Below, piece after piece: positions 1 to 5,722 of a stretch of DNA of 9,078 bases. This DNA is from JAENVT01 sp031412355 (GTDB lineage: Bacteria; Actinomycetota; Acidimicrobiia; Acidimicrobiales; Ilumatobacteraceae). The stretch's first letter is position 1, and each line of letters begins with the position of its first letter. Made by a program: the position numbers and the translations under genes. The notes under the pieces are model-generated. The model was not told where the DNA came from. It saw only the letters and a list, made by a program, of their open reading frames with translations, and searched no databases. The stretch is taken from positions 1 to 9,078 of the forward strand of contig JANOCR010000368.1 of NCBI GenBank assembly GCA_031412355.1, written 5' to 3'.

Positions 1-632
1 GAGTAGTTCACCGGCGAGGCGAACGTCAGGCCGGGACCGGCCAACATGACCGACACGAAGTTGTTGGCATCGTGAACGAGCCCGCAGCAATGGCCGGTCA
101 CGAGGTCGAGGTCGCCGTCGCCGTTGAGATCCTCAACCGCAACAACGTGCGGACGAGGGCCGGCACTGACGAACGTCGGCGCGTCGAACGAGCCGAGCGC
201 GTTTCCGCGCATGATCGCCACGCGCCGGTAAGCCGCAGGCTCGCGGATCGCCATGACCAGATCGACGCGGCCATCGGCGTCGAGATCCTTGGCCTTCAAC
301 CTGGTGGCCTTGCCGACGGTCGGGATGTTGACTGGCGGGCCGAACGACCCGGACCCGTCGCCGCGAAGTACCGAGACGTTGTCCGACTGGGTGTTCTCGA
401 CGACCAGGTCGAGATGCCCATCGCGATCGGCATCGACCGCTACGACGTCGGTCGGTTCGATTCCGGTCGCGCTGTACGCCGGCGGGTCGAAGCTCAACGT
501 CGCGGCACGCGCTGGCGGAGCCGAAACGACGAGAGTCGTCAGCCCCACGACGAGCGCGAGACCCGATCGCATGAGCCGGCGTATCCCGACCTTGCGAGTG
601 ATGCCGGTGTTGATGCTGGTGTTGGTGTTCAT
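1..632 (-). CDS. Secreted FG-GAP/VCBS repeat protein, 5' part (runs off left edge)
   Basis: Reading the minus strand from the ATG at 632-630 gives an open frame of 210 codons that reaches the window edge without a stop. The first 43 residues look like a Sec signal peptide: basic stretch R13-R22, hydrophobic core about 23-37 (GLALVVGLTTLVVSA), and an Ala-Arg-Ala cleavage site before A44. The mature part has three VCBS/FG-GAP repeats with calcium-loop motifs of the form DxDxDGxxD: D67-D75, D116-D124, and D168-D176 where the third position is Asn. Such repeats build beta-propeller blades on extracellular or cell-surface proteins, often for adhesion or ligand binding. The start is fixed by a strong ribosome binding site, GGAAGGAG, about six bases upstream. 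The C-terminal part lies outside the window, so any attached catalytic or anchoring domain is unknown. The precise role cannot be told; secretion and the repeat family are well supported. Confidence 0.9.
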   Translation of the reverse strand, partial: MNTNTSINTGITRKVGIRRLMRSGLALVVGLTTLVVSAPPARAATLSFDPPAYSATGIEPTDVVAVDADRDGHLDLVVENTQSDNVSVLRGDGSGSFGPPVNIPTVGKATRLKAKDLDADGRVDLVMAIREPAAYRRVAIMRGNALGSFDAPTFVSAGPRPHVVAVEDLNGDGDLDLVTGHCCGLVHDANNFVSVMLAGPGLTFASPVNY

Positions 633-638
633 CCCTGG

Positions 639-646
639 CTCCTTCC
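639..646 (-). promoter_or_regulatory. Strong ribosome binding site of the FG-GAP gene
   Basis: On the minus strand this reads GGAAGGAG, six bases before the ATG at 632. It is the best Shine-Dalgarno match in the window and selects M1 over the internal Met at codon 21. Its first two bases are also the end of the hairpin at 645-679. Confidence 0.75.
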
Positions 647-679
647 AAGGCGTGCGGACCTCGCACACATCCGCCTTGG
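645..679 (-). promoter_or_regulatory. 5' UTR hairpin touching the ribosome binding site
   Basis: The arms CCAAGGCG (645-652) and CGCCTTGG (672-679) are a perfect 8-bp inverted repeat. Inside them TGCG (653-656) can pair with CGCA (662-665), stacking directly on one arm, with a six-base bulge on the other side. In the minus-strand transcript the hairpin ends exactly on the first two G residues of the GGAAGGAG ribosome binding site. It could modulate translation of the FG-GAP gene or be a protein operator; neither is shown. A second, weaker dyad (GGCTGCC 692-698 with GGCAGCC 724-730) lies farther upstream. Confidence 0.45.
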
Positions 680-754
680 ACCACGATGAGTGGCTGCCGG
701 TTCCCGAGAGGTCACCGTGGCGTGGCAGCCGGACGCGCTTGAGCGGCTCACGTT

Positions 755-1332
755 GTGAGGCGCGTTCCCACACCCCTTTCAACAATGGCCTACGACCAGC
801 GCGGTACGGGACCAGACGTCCTGTTGATCGCGGGACTCAGCGACCCTGCCGAGGCTTGGACGTTTCAGCATTCGACAACCGCGGGGCGGGTCGCTCGCCG
901 ATGCCTCCCGACGGCTTCAGCGTCGCCGACATGGCCGACGACGCGGCCGGCCTGCTTGCCAGCCTCGACATCTCCAACGTCCACGTCTGCTGGTTCTCCG
1001 GTGGAAGCGCAACCCCACAGGAACTGGCTCTGCGGCATCCGCATCTCGTCCGCAGCCTGGTGCGCGTTCTTCCTGTGGATCTACACAGCCGCGCCCACGA
1101 CACGCTCGAGCGTCTCGCCCAGATCAGAGTGCCCACCCTGGTCGTCGCCGGCGAGGTCGATCTGTGCACCCCGCCCCGCTTAGGGCGTGCGGTTGCCGAC
1201 CAGATCCCCGACGCCGAGTTCGTGGTGCTCGCCGGCGAGGCCCACCAGCCGTTCCAGGAGCAACGGGACGACTTCAACGCCCTCGTCGACGAGTTCTGGT
1301 CACGGGTCGAGGCCGTGGGGTCTTCCAGTTGA
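755..1332 (+). pseudogene. Degraded alpha/beta hydrolase gene (three internal deletions)
   Basis: Pieces of one alpha/beta-hydrolase lie in alternating frames. Frame 2 from the ATG at 785 (or GTG 755) encodes the N-terminal segment with RGTGPDVLLIAGLSDPAEAW. At about 866-870 the reading switches to frame 1, AFDNRGAGRSPMPPDG, continuing through the nucleophile region (FSGGSATPQELALRHP) to RSLV near 1060. A short frame-2 island, AFFLWIYTA (1064-1090), follows, and frame 1 resumes with AHDTLERL and runs through the acid (AGEVDL) and histidine (GEAHQPFQE) segments to the stop at 1330-1332. Family members as I know them are roughly 270-290 residues; about 545 bases survive, so the strand before FDNRG and most of the cap region on both sides of FFLWIY are missing. 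The first glycine of the usual GxSxG elbow is Trp here (W-F-S-G-G). No single frame gives a working enzyme. The long frame-1 stretch upstream of 755 is antisense to the FG-GAP gene and not part of this gene. Confidence 0.85.
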
Positions 1333-1801
1333 CGTTCGGGTCACCTTTGAAGCGGCGCCACAGCGGCAGGCCGAACCACATCCCTAGCGAACCAACGCCG
1401 AGCGGGACGGCAACACAGACCGCCACGACGGGGCCATAGACGAAGTCGGCCACCAGAACCACGCACGAGATCAACGACACGCCGAGCCCGATGAGGCCCG
1501 CTATGGCCTGGTGAGACGTGGTCCGGACCATCACGAGCTTGTCATACGGCTTGCCACGCACCCGGTGGTAACCGGCTTCGGCCAGCAGGAAGACCAGTGC
1601 CAGGCCAGCGGCCATGAAGGCAACGAAATAGACCACGCGATCAAAGGTCGTCAGTGTGTCGAAGCGGGCCGAGAACGGAACAGACAGCAGGAAGGCGAAG
1701 AGCACCGTCGTACCGGGCAGCACCAGCCGCAACTCCTGCACCAGTTCACTGAGTTGGCGGTCCGCTTCCTCGTCGTTGACATCCTCGGGCGCCGAGTCCA
1801 T
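1274..1801 (-). CDS. Small four-helix membrane protein, DUF6328-like
   Basis: The 175-residue product starts with an acidic cytoplasmic-looking segment (MDSAPEDVNDEEADRQLSEL) and then has four hydrophobic helices at about residues 27-47, 57-76, 96-116 and 120-142, ending in a basic tail rich in Arg and Pro. The first helix region (ELRLVLPGTTVLFAFLLSVPFSARF) resembles the DUF6328 family of actinobacterial membrane proteins, whose function is not known. That assignment is from memory of the pattern and is moderate. The ATG at 1801 has no clear ribosome binding site. The last 59 bases are antisense to the hydrolase relic at 755-1332, so the basic tail after about residue 150 may be an extension acquired by reading into decayed DNA. 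It is divergent from the stress protein gene, sharing a gap of about 100 bases. Confidence 0.7.
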   Translation of the reverse strand: MDSAPEDVNDEEADRQLSELVQELRLVLPGTTVLFAFLLSVPFSARFDTLTTFDRVVYFVAFMAAGLALVFLLAEAGYHRVRGKPYDKLVMVRTTSHQAIAGLIGLGVSLISCVVLVADFVYGPVVAVCVAVPLGVGSLGMWFGLPLWRRFKGDPNVNWKTPRPRPVTRTRRRGR

Positions 1802-1902
1802 TCGACAAGCATGCCAGGCAGGTCGGCAACCGATCAGTCGGACCGCACAGGTCGTGACAGAAGGCTCTAGCGACGCACGCGTTGCCTGAGGACACTAGAC
1901 GC

Positions 1903-2322
1903 ATGAATTCGCAGAGCGCGTCCGAGATCGCAGGAAACGAACGGCACTGGCCCGGTCGAGTTCTCGTCGGCGTCGACAGTTCACCTAATGGCGCGCCGGC
2001 CGTCGAGTGGGCGATTCGGGAGGTTGCGGCTCGCGGATCGTCGCTGCGAATCGGCAGTACCGCGGAACGTTCCATGTGCTTCGACGGTCATGGAGTGGGC
2101 GATCTCCAACAGAAGCGGCTTGCGCGGCTCCTTCGTGAGGTTCGCGACGAGCACCCGAGCCTCGCTGTGGAATTGGCTGCGGGACATGGCAACCCTCGCC
2201 ATGCCCTGCTCGAGGAAGCTGGTAACGCTGATCTGCTCGGCTCGGTGGCCCTGTTGGTGGCACAGCACGCACACTGCCCCGTCACAGTCACTCATCCGAC
2301 GCTGAGTTCGGCATCCAGGTGA
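1903..2322 (+). CDS. Universal stress protein (UspA family) lacking the ATP-binding loop
   Basis: The 139-residue product has the UspA first strand and helix, VLVGVDSSPNGAPAVEWAIRE (residues 20-40), and the typical last segment, VAQHAHCPVTV (119-129). The start is placed at the ATG at 1903, preceded by TGAGGA with ten bases between; an in-frame TTG at 1882 is less likely. UspA proteins that bind ATP normally carry a glycine loop, G-x2-G-x9-G-(S/T), between the AD(L/V)(L/I) strand and the last helix. Here ADL (109-111) runs straight into LGSVALLVAQHA, so about 14 residues with the first glycines appear deleted in frame. The stretch after SLRI (residues 47-50) is also shorter than usual. The frame is open, so it may be expressed as a non-nucleotide-binding variant, or it may be an early pseudogene. 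A terminator-like hairpin follows the stop. Confidence 0.72.
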   Translation: MNSQSASEIAGNERHWPGRVLVGVDSSPNGAPAVEWAIREVAARGSSLRIGSTAERSMCFDGHGVGDLQQKRLARLLREVRDEHPSLAVELAAGHGNPRHALLEEAGNADLLGSVALLVAQHAHCPVTVTHPTLSSASR

Positions 2323-2345
2323 GGGCGCTACCTCCCTGCAGCGCT

Positions 2346-2382
2346 TGATGACTCCGGCCCCGATACGGGGCGCCAGTCGTCA
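2346..2382 (+). terminator. Terminator-like hairpin after the stress protein gene
   Basis: Twenty-three bases after the stop at 2322, an outer stem TGATGACT (2346-2353) pairs with AGTCGTCA (2375-2382), with one G-U wobble. An inner perfect stem GCCCCG (2357-2362) pairs with CGGGGC (2366-2371) around the loop ATA. A 3x3 internal loop separates them, giving 14 pairs in total. No T-tract follows, as is common for terminator hairpins in high-GC actinobacteria. Confidence 0.6.
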
Positions 2383-2516
2383 GACGCATGACAGACATTC
2401 AACGCAGGCGGCGACGTGGTCCGTATGAGACCATCGCGCCGCCAGCGCTTGGCAAAGGGGAGACGACCGGTCACTCGGTGCTAGTAGACCGTCGATCGGT
2501 TCGTCCAACGCTCCGC

Positions 2517-2553
2517 GTCAGCTCATGAAACGACGGTCGTTCAGGGAGCTGAC
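2517..2553 (+). promoter_or_regulatory. Nested dyad symmetry upstream of the CoA-transferase gene
   Basis: The outer arms GTCAGCTC (2517-2524) and GAGCTGAC (2546-2553) are perfect reverse complements. Centred between them is AACGACGGTCGTT, itself a perfect dyad of six bases around one G. The two dyads share the same axis to within a base. This could be an operator for a dimeric regulator or a cruciform/hairpin; it lies about 180 bases before the start at 2732. Confidence 0.45.
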
Positions 2554-2593
2554 ATGGAAGTCAGCACAGCGCCCAGACCGCCGATCCAAGTGA

Positions 2594-2640
2594 AACTTTG
2601 TCGCGCGGCCGTCGCTGGACGACTCGAGAGCCACAAAGTT
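2594..2640 (+). promoter_or_regulatory. Spaced inverted repeat AACTTTGT / ACAAAGTT
   Basis: AACTTTGT (2594-2601) and ACAAAGTT (2633-2640) are exact reverse complements separated by 31 bases. The arms are AT-rich in a GC-rich context, which makes them stand out. The centre-to-centre spacing of 39 bases is close to four helical turns, so a looped pair of half-sites is conceivable; that is inference. It lies 90-140 bases before the CoA-transferase start. Confidence 0.4.
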
Positions 2641-2731
2641 CGGCAGCGACACCCGATTTGCAGTTCCGCGACGCGGAGGACGGGCACGAGCCGACAGAAT
2701 AGGCACGCATGACACGCCCTGGCCCCGCACG

Positions 2732-4027
2732 ATGACGAACGTCCCCCCTTCGCGTCCCCTGGTAGCGGCGTCGGGTGCCGACACGGTGCTCGAACACATC
2801 GCCGATGGCTGCGACATCATCATCCCGCTCGCCAATGGCGAGCCCGTCACGCTGCTCGACGAGATCGATCGACAAGCCGGCAGTCTGTCGGATGTGCGCG
2901 TGCACCAGATGCACGTACTGCATGATCGGCCGTACCTGCACGGGGTTTACGGAGATCGGTTACGTCACGTGTCGTACTTCCTGTCGCACGTCACCCGTCC
3001 GTGCTTCCGAGCGGGAACCATCGATCTCGTTCCCAACAACTTCTCGGAGATGAGCGCAATTCTCAAAGGGGCCACGACCGACCCGCTCGTGCTCGCCGGA
3101 GCTTCTCCTCCTGACCGCCACGGGTACTTCAGCCTCGGTCTCAATGCCGACTACGTGGCCTCGTTCATCGGACGAGCCCGGTTCTTCCTCGAGGCCAACA
3201 ACCAGATGCCGCGGACCTTCGGGAGGAACCAGATTCATGTCAGCCAGGTGGCTGGGTGGTCGCAGGCCGACTATCCCCTGACCGAAGTTGCGCCGTCGCC
3301 CGTCGTGGACGCTGATCTGCGCATCGCCGCCCTGATAGCCGAGCGGATACCGAACCGGGCGACGCTGCAGGTTGGCATCGGAGGCATCCCCAACGCGATC
3401 CTGGCCTCGTTGGTCAACCACCGCGATCTGGGGATCCACACCGAACTGATCTCCGACGGCATCATCGACCTGGTCGATCGCGGTGTCGTGACCGGCGTGG
3501 CCAAGCAGTTGAATCGAACGAAGACCGTGGGCACGTTCGCGTTGGGCACAAGACGGCTGTACGACTTCCTGCACGAGAACACGGCGTTCGAACTGTGGCC
3601 GGTTCGCTACGTCAACGATCCGCGCGTCATCGCCCAGGAGTCGACGTTCGTGTCGATCAACGCCACGATCTCCGTCGACCTGCTCGGCCAATGTGCGTCC
3701 GAGACTGTCGCAGGTGCGTACTACTCGTCCAGCGGCGGTCAGGCCGATTTCGCGCGGGGCGCGATGTACTCGTCCGGCGGCCAGGGTTTCGTGGTGCTTC
3801 ACTCGACTGCGAAGGATGGAGTCATCTCGAAGATCGTCCCTCAACTGGCCGCCGGCGACGTCGTGACAACGCTGAAGAACACGGTTGACAAGGTGGTGAC
3901 GGAGTGGGGCGTTGCCGAGTTGCGCGGGCGCTCGATCCGCAGCCGCGCCGAGGCACTCATCGCCATCGCCCATCCCGACCATCGAGCCGATCTCCGGGCC
4001 GCCGCCGGCCGGCTCGGATTCGTCTGA
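2732..4027 (+). CDS. Acetyl-CoA hydrolase / 4-hydroxybutyrate CoA-transferase family protein
   Basis: The 431-residue protein is full length for the family of 4-hydroxybutyrate CoA-transferase and acetyl-CoA hydrolase/transferase, cytoplasmic enzymes that move CoA between carboxylic acids through a glutamyl-CoA thioester. The N-terminal half carries the acyl-binding region (LVPNNFSEM, 99-107; HGYFSLG, 130-136). The C-terminal half has the glycine-rich CoA loop QVGIGGIPNAI (213-223) and HTELISDG (236-243), whose Glu238 matches the catalytic glutamate of the clostridial 4-hydroxybutyrate enzyme. Family signatures GGQADFARGA (335-344) and VVTEWGVAELRGRS (388-401) follow. The ATG at 2732 is the first start in frame; there is no ribosome binding site within 20 bases, so translation may be leaderless or the start may differ. 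Substrate is unknown: acetate, butyrate and 4-hydroxybutyrate are all possible. It stands alone, between a dyad-rich gap and a terminator-like hairpin. All key residues are present. Confidence 0.9.
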   Translation: MTNVPPSRPLVAASGADTVLEHIADGCDIIIPLANGEPVTLLDEIDRQAGSLSDVRVHQMHVLHDRPYLHGVYGDRLRHVSYFLSHVTRPCFRAGTIDLVPNNFSEMSAILKGATTDPLVLAGASPPDRHGYFSLGLNADYVASFIGRARFFLEANNQMPRTFGRNQIHVSQVAGWSQADYPLTEVAPSPVVDADLRIAALIAERIPNRATLQVGIGGIPNAILASLVNHRDLGIHTELISDGIIDLVDRGVVTGVAKQLNRTKTVGTFALGTRRLYDFLHENTAFELWPVRYVNDPRVIAQESTFVSINATISVDLLGQCASETVAGAYYSSSGGQADFARGAMYSSGGQGFVVLHSTAKDGVISKIVPQLAAGDVVTTLKNTVDKVVTEWGVAELRGRSIRSRAEALIAIAHPDHRADLRAAAGRLGFV

Positions 4028-4050
4028 AAGTCATTCTGGCGTGCGACTGA

Positions 4051-4080
4051 CGGCCCTACTCGTACCTGCCGAGAGGGCCG
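4051..4080 (+). terminator. Terminator-like hairpin after the CoA-transferase gene
   Basis: Twenty-three bases after the stop, CGGCCCT (4051-4057) pairs with AGGGCCG (4074-4080), and CTCG (4059-4062) pairs with CGAG (4070-4073) inside it. A4058 is bulged and the loop is seven bases. That makes 11 pairs, mostly G-C, with no T-tract. It should separate the CoA-transferase transcript from the gene at 4133. Confidence 0.65.
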
Positions 4081-4112
4081 ATCATCACGGTATGACCAGG
4101 CCTCATGATCGG
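4078..4112 (+). promoter_or_regulatory. Dyad CCGATCAT / ATGATCGG before the split-barrel gene
   Basis: CCGATCAT (4078-4085) and ATGATCGG (4105-4112) are exact reverse complements with a 19-base spacer, ending 20 bases before the ATG at 4133. The left arm shares three bases with the right arm of the terminator-like hairpin at 4051-4080, so the two structures cannot both form fully. It may be an operator for the downstream gene or part of an alternative-hairpin switch. Confidence 0.45.
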
Positions 4113-4132
4113 GCGATCGCATGGGAGGAAAG

Positions 4133-4558
4133 ATGAGCAGCGAAGCTATCGAGCTGTCGGCCGATGAGTGCGAGTTGTTGCTCGCCTCGTTCGATGTTGG
4201 CCGTATCGCCGTGGTTGACCACGGCTACCCGTTGGTCTTCCCGATCAACTACAGGATGGCGATGTTCGAAGGACGGCTCGTCGTAGCTATCCGGACTCGC
4301 CCCGACAACGTCATCGACCATCCCGGAAGACCGGTGTGCTTCGAGATCGACGGGATCGACGCGAGCCGCGACGGCGGCTGGAGCGTTCTCGTTCGTGGCG
4401 TCCTCGTCGAGACACCACCGGATCCGGACAACGATCCAAATCCCATCGACTCTGAAAACCGCGATGCGTGGCGAATTATCGTTCCGACACAGGTCTCGGG
4501 TCGACGCGTGTACAACCGCTCATTGCGGTGGACGTTCCACCCCGCTGGGTATCTGTGA
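4133..4558 (+). CDS. Pyridoxamine 5'-phosphate oxidase family (FMN/F420 split-barrel) protein
   Basis: The 141-residue product has the features of the short actinobacterial PNPOx-like proteins: ELSADECELLLAS at the N-terminus, then VGRIAVV (22-28), FPINY (36-40), FEIDGID (70-76), GWSVLVRG (82-89) and IVPTQVSGRR (116-125). These proteins form a split beta-barrel dimer that binds a flavin or F420 and are mostly of unknown substrate; true pyridoxine metabolism is unlikely. The start is set at 4133 because GGGAGGAA lies 5-12 bases before it; an in-frame ATG at 4121 would begin within or before this ribosome binding site. The phosphate-binding stretch after RTRPDN departs from the common RTxxGTKL pattern, so cofactor preference is uncertain. 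Members of this family are frequent in redox and hypoxia regulons, but no such box is evident here. Confidence 0.88.
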   Translation: MSSEAIELSADECELLLASFDVGRIAVVDHGYPLVFPINYRMAMFEGRLVVAIRTRPDNVIDHPGRPVCFEIDGIDASRDGGWSVLVRGVLVETPPDPDNDPNPIDSENRDAWRIIVPTQVSGRRVYNRSLRWTFHPAGYL

Positions 4559-4611
4559 GGGCCGACTACGCGTCGCCGGGCGCCCGATGACCACCTGGGA
4601 ACCTCCGCTGA

Positions 4612-4878
4612 TTGAGCTACAGATCGTCGTCGCACTTCAGCGGCACCCGTCGACAGGTGATCGACGACATCGAACGCGCTCGCGATAGCGGCGCTGACGA
4701 ACTGATCCTCGACCGCAAGCTCACCGCCCTACGGGCCATGGCCACCCAGACCAGCGGCCTGACCGCGATCCTCGACCCTGCGATCTACGCGGCACAGGTC
4801 GCCCAGGAGTGTTTCATCGACACCCGTGCCGTGGCCGGCAGCTATTCGATGCAGCCCGTGATGGGGGTGAGGGTGTAG
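4612..4878 (+). pseudogene. Possible C-terminal fragment of an LLM-class F420-dependent oxidoreductase
   Basis: Residues encoded from about 4630 to 4710 read SGTRRQVIDDIERARDSGADELILD, which resembles the C-terminal helix and strand of luciferase-like, F420-dependent oxidoreductases (the SGTPxQVxxDIxxYxxAGxDELxLD pattern). Only this end is present: there is no barrel, no ribosome binding site and only a TTG to start from. The remaining 50 or so codons after that motif (to 4878) are not recognisable. It lies convergent to, and 35 bases from, the GPP34 gene. A chance match or a small unrelated protein cannot be excluded. Confidence 0.35.
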
Positions 4879-4913
4879 TTCCCGGGTGTCGTGACCGAGC
4901 CCGATGCCCGATG

Positions 4914-5585
4914 TCAGCTCGTCGCGGCGGCCGTCGCTGCGACGCTCCCGGACGCAGCAGCATTGTTCTCGGAGATGAGACGGCGAACGACCTTGCCGAT
5001 CGATTCGAGTGGCGTTCCATCGAGGGCGTGATCGATGCGATCGCGAGCGTGACGACGCTGCGGCTTGTTGGGGGCGACCACCTCCAGGAGGTGCGCAGGT
5101 CCCGCCATCGACAGCAGCGCAGCAATGCGCTGATCGAGTACGGAGGTACCGGCGGCGGCAACGCGAAGCGCGGCGAGCGTGGCGTCGCGCACGAACGGCT
5201 GCAGCACATCGTTGCGCGATCGCACCGCGCCGTGTGTGGCCGACAGCACACCCGCGTCCACCAAACTCGACACCACCGAATCCCAAGTGCCTTCGCCGAG
5301 GTGATGAGACAGACCCCTGTCCATGTGCGACAGGATCGCCTTGATCTTGGGTCCCCTGTCGATCACCACGGCAGTCACGGCGGCCAAGATCTTCGTAGCC
5401 GGCTCGGCGTCTCGAGTCACGACCACTCGATCCGCCTTGTCGCCGACTTCCAAGACACCGTCGAGCAGCAGTTCGGCGACTAGGAGACCAGCGAGACACG
5501 CGTTGAGCTCGCTTCGCAGTCCCAGAGCATGCCTGCCGCTCGACGGAACGATGGCTACAAGCGCCAGTTCTTCGGCGAGGTTCAT
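4914..5585 (-). CDS. GPP34 (GOLPH3/Vps74-like) family protein
   Basis: From the ATG at 5585 the product is 223 residues and opens with MNLAEELALVAIVPSSGR, the usual N-terminus of bacterial GPP34-domain proteins, followed by LRSELNACLAGLLVAELLLDG (residues 23-43) and a predominantly helical body (LVDAGVLSA, WDSVVSSLV, QRIAALLSMAGPAHLLEVV). In eukaryotes GOLPH3/Vps74 binds phosphatidylinositol-4-phosphate at the Golgi. In actinobacteria GPP34 proteins are widespread with no settled role, possibly binding membranes or acting as adaptors. An in-frame ATG at 5624 would add 13 residues of low-complexity sequence; neither start has a clear ribosome binding site, and family similarity favours 5585. 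The tail is Ala/Ser-rich. It is divergent from the HNH gene with a gap of 137 bases that contains a LexA box, 115 bases from this start. Confidence 0.85.
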   Translation of the reverse strand: MNLAEELALVAIVPSSGRHALGLRSELNACLAGLLVAELLLDGVLEVGDKADRVVVTRDAEPATKILAAVTAVVIDRGPKIKAILSHMDRGLSHHLGEGTWDSVVSSLVDAGVLSATHGAVRSRNDVLQPFVRDATLAALRVAAAGTSVLDQRIAALLSMAGPAHLLEVVAPNKPQRRHARDRIDHALDGTPLESIGKVVRRLISENNAAASGSVAATAAATS

Positions 5586-5687
5586 CACCGGAACGCTACT
5601 GCTACAAGAGTTGTACGAAGCCATCGCTGGAGGCGATACGGAACGTTTCGCTATCTGTGCAAGCTATACACAACACGGGTTCGCCGC

Positions 5688-5716
5688 TTGTAATGGTTAT
5701 CGAACGTATGTACGAT
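5688..5716 (+). promoter_or_regulatory. Leaderless promoter with overlapping SOS (LexA) box
   Basis: A -35-like TTGTAA (5688-5693) is followed after exactly 17 bases by a -10-like TACGAT (5711-5716). The ATG of the HNH gene starts six bases later, with no ribosome binding site, which is the geometry of a leaderless transcript. TCGAACGTATGTACGA at 5700-5715 matches the actinobacterial LexA box TCGAAC-N4-GTTCGA with a single mismatch and covers the -10. Repression by LexA and induction by DNA damage are inferred; SOS boxes before 13E12-family genes are known in mycobacteria. Confidence 0.72.
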
Positions 5717-5722
5717 TAACTC

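Larger units (their letters stand above)
2323..2731. other. Gene-free gap of 409 bases with three dyad symmetries
   Basis: I see no credible gene on either strand. The gap contains the terminator-like hairpin at 2346-2382, the 8-base palindrome GACCGGTC at 2465-2472, the nested dyad at 2517-2553 and the spaced inverted repeat at 2594-2640. A 46-codon frame from the ATG at 2388 has no homology I recognise and no ribosome binding site. The right part is presumably the promoter and control region of the CoA-transferase gene; no clear -10/-35 pair could be picked. Confidence 0.6.

Noticed and set aside
72..754. Long plus-strand open frames (72-689, and the part of 253-1332 before 755)
   Set aside because: They are antisense to the FG-GAP gene, whose signal peptide, calcium-loop repeats and ribosome binding site are clear. 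The products are Arg-rich with no recognisable domain.
806..821. GGGACCAGACGTCC as a possible DosR-type box
   Set aside because: Lies inside the hydrolase coding relic, the spacing does not fit the known box well, and there is no promoter context.
2388..2528. 46-codon plus-strand frame in the gene-free gap
   Set aside because: No ribosome binding site, no homology I recognise, Arg-run composition typical of chance frames in GC-rich DNA.
2960..3982. 340-codon minus-strand frame
   Set aside because: Antisense shadow of the CoA-transferase, which carries all family motifs in the plus strand.
4729..5499. Open frames on both strands across the GPP34 gene (4729-5499 minus, 4809-5483 plus)
   Set aside because: Arg/Ser-rich shadow products; the GPP34 frame has a recognised family N-terminus.
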